A stretch of 8,057 nucleotides of DNA, taken from the NCBI GenBank assembly GCA_001796965.1, contig MGOA01000142.1:746-8802 (forward strand), given 5' to 3'. Positions 5,532 to 8,057 of this stretch are shown in pieces. Below the pieces are notes generated by a model. That model saw nothing but the letters and a program-made list of their open reading frames with translations. It did no database searches and was not told where the DNA came from. The position numbers were made by a program, and so were the translations under genes. This DNA comes from Chloroflexi bacterium RBG_16_64_43 (GTDB lineage Bacteria > Chloroflexota > Anaerolineae > Anaerolineales > RBG-16-64-43). Numbering within the stretch: the first letter of the stretch is position 1; each line of letters begins with the position of its first letter.

Positions 5532-7067
5532 CTACTTGGCGTAATCCACGGCGCGCGTCTCGCGGATGACCGTCACTTTGATCTGACCCGGGTACTGCAA
5601 GCTCTCTTCCACCTTCTTCGCCACATCGCGCGCCATGCGGACCGCCGCCAGGTCGTCCAGATCCTCCGGCCGAACCATGATGCGCACCTCACGCCCGGCT
5701 TGCAGCGCATAGGCTTCGGTCACGCCCTTGAACGAGTTGGCGATATCCTCCAAGGTGCGGATGCGCTTGACGTATTGTTCGAGGTTTTCGCGGCGTGCAC
5801 CGGGTCGCGCACCCGAAATGGCATCCGCCGCCTCGACGATGACCGCCTCCACGCTCGATTGGTCCACCTCATGGTGGTGCGCCGCGATCGTATTGACCAC
5901 TTCCGGGGCCACGCCGTAGCGCGCGGCAAACTCCGCCCCGATCTGCGCGTGCGTGCCTTCCACATCGTGGTCCATGGCTTTGCCCAGGTCGTGCAGCAGG
6001 CCCCCGGCTCTGGCCACCGCCACGTTCGCCCCGAGCTCGGCGGCGATCACGCCGGCCAGCAACGCGGATTCGATGGCATGCGCATGCTGGTTCTGGCCGT
6101 AGGAGGTGCGGAATTTGAGCGTGCCCAGTTTCTTGAGGATCTCCGGGTGCAGCCCGGGCACGCCCGCCTCAAAGGCGGCTCGCTCACCCTCCTCGATGAC
6201 CACCAGGTCCACTTCCTTGCGCGAATCCTCCAGCACCTTCTCGATGTGCGCCGGGTGAATGCGCCCGTCCAGGATGAGCTTGGCCAGCGCCCGGCGCGCG
6301 ACCTCGCGCCGCACCGGGTCGAAGGAGGAAATGGTCACGGCCTCGGGTGTATCGTCCACGATGACGTCCACGCCCGCCGCCTGTTCGAAGGAACGGATGT
6401 TGCGGCCGTTGCGGCCGATGATGCGCCCCTTCATCTCCTCGCCGGGCAGCGGCACCACCGACACGGACACTTCGGCCACGTGGTCGGAGGCCACGCGCTG
6501 AATGGCCTCGGCGATGACTTCGCGCGCGCGTCGATCGCCTTCGGCGCGGGCCTCTTCTTCGATCTGGCGAATGGTGCGAGCCATGTCGTTACGGCTCTCC
6601 CGCTCCACTTCCGCCAAGAGCTGCCCGCGCGCTTCGTCCACCGACATCTGAGCCACGCGCTGTAGCTCGGCCGTGCGGTCGGCGCTCAGTTTCTCGATCT
6701 CGTTCGTCCGCTTGTCGAGCGCGCTCTGGCGCTTGTTGAGCGCCTGTTCGCGCTGTTCGGTGCGTTCCACCTTATTGTCGAGCTCTGTACGGCGGCGAGT
6801 GAGTCGTTCGTCCTCACGCGCCAACTCCGCGCGGCGGCGACCGGCTTCCGATTCGGCCTCATCGCGCACGCGGATGGCGGCATCGCGCGCTTGCAGATCG
6901 ATCTGGCGCGCGCGCCCCTGCGCCTCGCTCAGTTCCTTCTCAAGGGCGGCCCGCCGCGCCGCGGCCTCACGATCGAGTTGCTGCTGACGGTACCAGAACC
7001 CCAGCCCCGCGCCGAGCGCAATGCCCAAGAGCGCCGCCAGGCTGCCAACGATGATCGGTAGAGACAT
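5532..7067 (-). CDS. rny: ribonuclease Y (membrane-anchored endoribonuclease)
   Basis: RNase Y starts mRNA decay by endonucleolytic cleavage at the inner face of the membrane. The 511-residue length is typical for the family. It has an N-terminal membrane anchor (residues 4-25, IIVGSLAALLGIALGAGLGF), a long charged coiled coil (about 30-190), and a KH RNA-binding domain with the GRNG loop (218-221, IIGRNGRNIRSFE) and VDVIVDDTPE. The HD phosphohydrolase domain has HAHAIESALLAG (328-339), the catalytic LLHDLGKAMDHD (357-368, His359-Asp360), AAHHHEVD (395-402) and EAADAISGARPGAR (412-425). The C-terminus IRETRAVDYAK matches the family ending. All key residues are intact. It starts 9 bases after the recX stop. 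Its ribosome-binding site is weak (GTGAG at distance), which suggests coupling to recX. Confidence 0.97.
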   Translation of the reverse strand: MSLPIIVGSLAALLGIALGAGLGFWYRQQQLDREAAARRAALEKELSEAQGRARQIDLQARDAAIRVRDEAESEAGRRRAELAREDERLTRRRTELDNKVERTEQREQALNKRQSALDKRTNEIEKLSADRTAELQRVAQMSVDEARGQLLAEVERESRNDMARTIRQIEEEARAEGDRRAREVIAEAIQRVASDHVAEVSVSVVPLPGEEMKGRIIGRNGRNIRSFEQAAGVDVIVDDTPEAVTISSFDPVRREVARRALAKLILDGRIHPAHIEKVLEDSRKEVDLVVIEEGERAAFEAGVPGLHPEILKKLGTLKFRTSYGQNQHAHAIESALLAGVIAAELGANVAVARAGGLLHDLGKAMDHDVEGTHAQIGAEFAARYGVAPEVVNTIAAHHHEVDQSSVEAVIVEAADAISGARPGARRENLEQYVKRIRTLEDIANSFKGVTEAYALQAGREVRIMVRPEDLDDLAAVRMARDVAKKVEESLQYPGQIKVTVIRETRAVDYAK

Positions 7068-7076
7068 CGTGCGTTC

Positions 7077-7739
7077 TCACTTTCCGGCTTGCCGGCGCGG
7101 CGCCGGGTCGGTCTGAGGCGCAGCGTTCTGTTCGCCCCACACTTCCTCGACAACCGGCCGAGCCACATCGTAGTTGAACCCTCTCCGTCCCAAGAAACCC
7201 AGCAATCGCTGGAAGAATTCTTTGCGCTCCAGCCCGCGCATCCGGCGGGCCTGGCCGCGGGCGGCCAATCGCGCCGCGCTTTCATCGTCCACTTCGGCCA
7301 GCGCCGGGGCGGCGCTCTCCGCGCTCACACCTTTGCGCCGTAGTTCCGCGGCCAGCGCGCGCCGCGAGCGAGGCCGAAACGCGCTGCGGTTCTCCACCCA
7401 GGTGCGCGCGAAGCCCGCGTCATCCACCAAACCGCGCTCCACAAGCCGCGCCAGAGCGGCTTCGCGAACCCCCACCTCCAGCCCGCGCCGCCGCAGGTAG
7501 TCGTCGAGCTCGCGCCGCGCCCGCGGCCGGCGGGCCAGTAACCCCAGGCAACGTTCAACAGTCTGCTCAACGGCGTCGTCGGCCTCCAGCCGGGCCACGT
7601 CGTGCGGGCCGAGATGCTGCCCGCGGCGCAACCCCGCCGCCAGCACCTTGGCCAGCGAGAAGGCCCAGGCGCCGTTGAGGTAGACGTTGACTCGCTTGCC
7701 GCCGCGGCCCAGCCGCAGCGCGGTGATCTCGCCATCCAT
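7077..7739 (-). CDS. recX: regulatory protein RecX
   Basis: RecX binds RecA filaments and usually restrains recombinase activity. From the ATG at 7739 it has 220 residues (E. coli RecX has 166; longer forms are common). An N-terminal segment ITALRLGRGGKRVNVYLNGAWAFSL (5-29) is typical of long bacterial RecX. It is followed by three three-helix repeats: CLGLLARRPRARRELDDYLRRRG with LVERGLVDDAGFARTWVENR (about 64-118), RPRSRRALAAELRRKGVSAE (122-141), and FFQRLLGFLGRRGFNYDVARPVVEEVW (175-201). The last 19 residues form a polar tail. The frame stays open to 7937, but those 66 codons do not look like RecX and contain a strong hairpin (7754-7780), so I prefer the start at 7739. An ATG at 7745 is nearly as good. 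Neither has a clear Shine-Dalgarno. recA is not in the window. recX and rny probably form one transcript. Confidence 0.9.
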   Translation of the reverse strand: MDGEITALRLGRGGKRVNVYLNGAWAFSLAKVLAAGLRRGQHLGPHDVARLEADDAVEQTVERCLGLLARRPRARRELDDYLRRRGLEVGVREAALARLVERGLVDDAGFARTWVENRSAFRPRSRRALAAELRRKGVSAESAAPALAEVDDESAARLAARGQARRMRGLERKEFFQRLLGFLGRRGFNYDVARPVVEEVWGEQNAAPQTDPAPRRQAGK

Positions 7740-8057
7740 GCCCATACGCAAACAGCCGTGACCATTTGCATGGCACGGCTGCCGTGTCTCGTTGGGCGGC
7801 CCGTTGGCCGCACCTTCCATTGTCGACTGCGATGGCCGGTGGACGCCGGTCAGGATCGAACGGGCTTCAGTGAATCGGCTCTGCTCCCACACGCTGCGGG
7901 CAAAGCCGAGAGACTGTTCGCCACAGACGCACTCCACGTGCGGTCGAACTCAACACCGGTTCTCCATCCTCGCCCGGCGCACGCTGTGCACCCGGCGGAA
8001 GTCCATCGTCGTCGTCAAGGGAGTCACTGGCAGGCCGTGCCGCGGGCGCGCGGCGCC
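7740..8057. other. region upstream of recX, no supported gene
   Basis: These 318 bases run to the window edge. They hold the hairpin at 7754-7780 and an open frame continuous with recX up to 7937. That frame includes a protein-like stretch (WEQSRFTEARSILTGVHRP) that I cannot match to any family. No complete gene, tRNA or convincing promoter is visible on either strand. Confidence 0.5.
7754..7780 (-). promoter_or_regulatory. recX: hairpin directly upstream of recX
   Basis: AGCCGTG (7754-7760) pairs with CACGGCT (7774-7780). After a single bulged A at 7761, CCAT (7762-7765) pairs with ATGG (7770-7773), leaving a four-base loop. This gives 11 pairs with one bulge. On the minus strand it ends 8-14 bases before the two candidate recX start codons. 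It may be a terminator or attenuator between an upstream gene and recX, a leader structure controlling recX translation, or an operator. Only a weak T-rich stretch (GTTTG) follows. Confidence 0.5.

Noticed and set aside
4111..5543. Shared 11-12-mer TACTTGGCGTA before the receiver gene and at the end of rny
   Set aside because: A 12-base match within 8 kb is expected by chance about once or more, and the flanking bases do not extend the similarity.
5454..6665. Long 403-codon open frame on the plus strand opposite rny
   Set aside because: It is antisense to a complete, well-conserved RNase Y gene, has a His/Arg-rich composition typical of a GC-rich shadow frame, and shows no domain.
7840..7890. 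GTTCGATCC on the minus strand, reminiscent of a tRNA T-arm
   Set aside because: The flanks do not pair into a T-stem, and no acceptor, D or anticodon arm can be built around it.
7946..7962. GAAC-N9-GTTC upstream of recX as a possible LexA site
   Set aside because: The spacing matches no LexA consensus I know, it is about 200 bases from the recX start, and four-base arms are common by chance.
8013..8018. TTGACG on the minus strand as a recX -35 box
   Set aside because: There is no AT-rich -10 element 16-18 bases downstream, where the sequence is GC-rich.

Overview
The window is GC-rich (about two-thirds G+C by eye) and densely coded. Its gene content points to a Chloroflexota-type bacterium, probably Anaerolineae-like. 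This rests on ribonuclease Y downstream of recX, a bacterial HerA-type ATPase beside a HAS-barrel partner otherwise familiar to me from cyanobacteria and Chloroflexota, and REP-like palindromes of the GTAGGGGCGATTC type that I associate with such genomes. The taxon is an inference; there is no rRNA or tRNA gene to confirm it.

Left part, plus strand (about 1-5176): a tightly spaced run of genes. It begins with a class I SAM-dependent methyltransferase whose 5' end is uncertain. Next comes a NagD-type HAD phosphatase gene that has lost its middle and is out of frame (a pseudogene, or an assembly collapse). Its surviving 3' end overlaps by ATGA the start of a HAS-barrel protein, which is followed 36 bases later by a full HerA/DUF87 hexameric ATPase. 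A 130-base gap with a hairpin leads to a stand-alone response-regulator receiver, and four bases after it comes a 208-residue protein that I cannot assign. The HAS-barrel/HerA pair suggests a DNA-end processing or DNA-pumping machine, but no NurA nuclease is visible. The receiver and the unassigned protein are the candidate extra parts.

Middle (5177-5531): a convergent intergenic region holding two diverged copies of a palindromic repeat, 141 bases apart. The first copy supplies the stop codon of the 208-residue gene. A perfect 8-bp hairpin lies just beyond the end of rny.

Right part, minus strand (5532-7739): recX followed 9 bases later by rny, so probably one transcript joining a RecA modulator to the membrane-anchored mRNA-decay endonuclease. 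A strong hairpin sits directly before the recX start. The remaining 318 bases to the window edge (7740-8057) contain that hairpin but no gene I can support.

The most interesting items are the HAS-barrel/HerA module without its usual nuclease, the out-of-frame internal deletion in the HAD gene, and the palindromic repeat that ends a gene.
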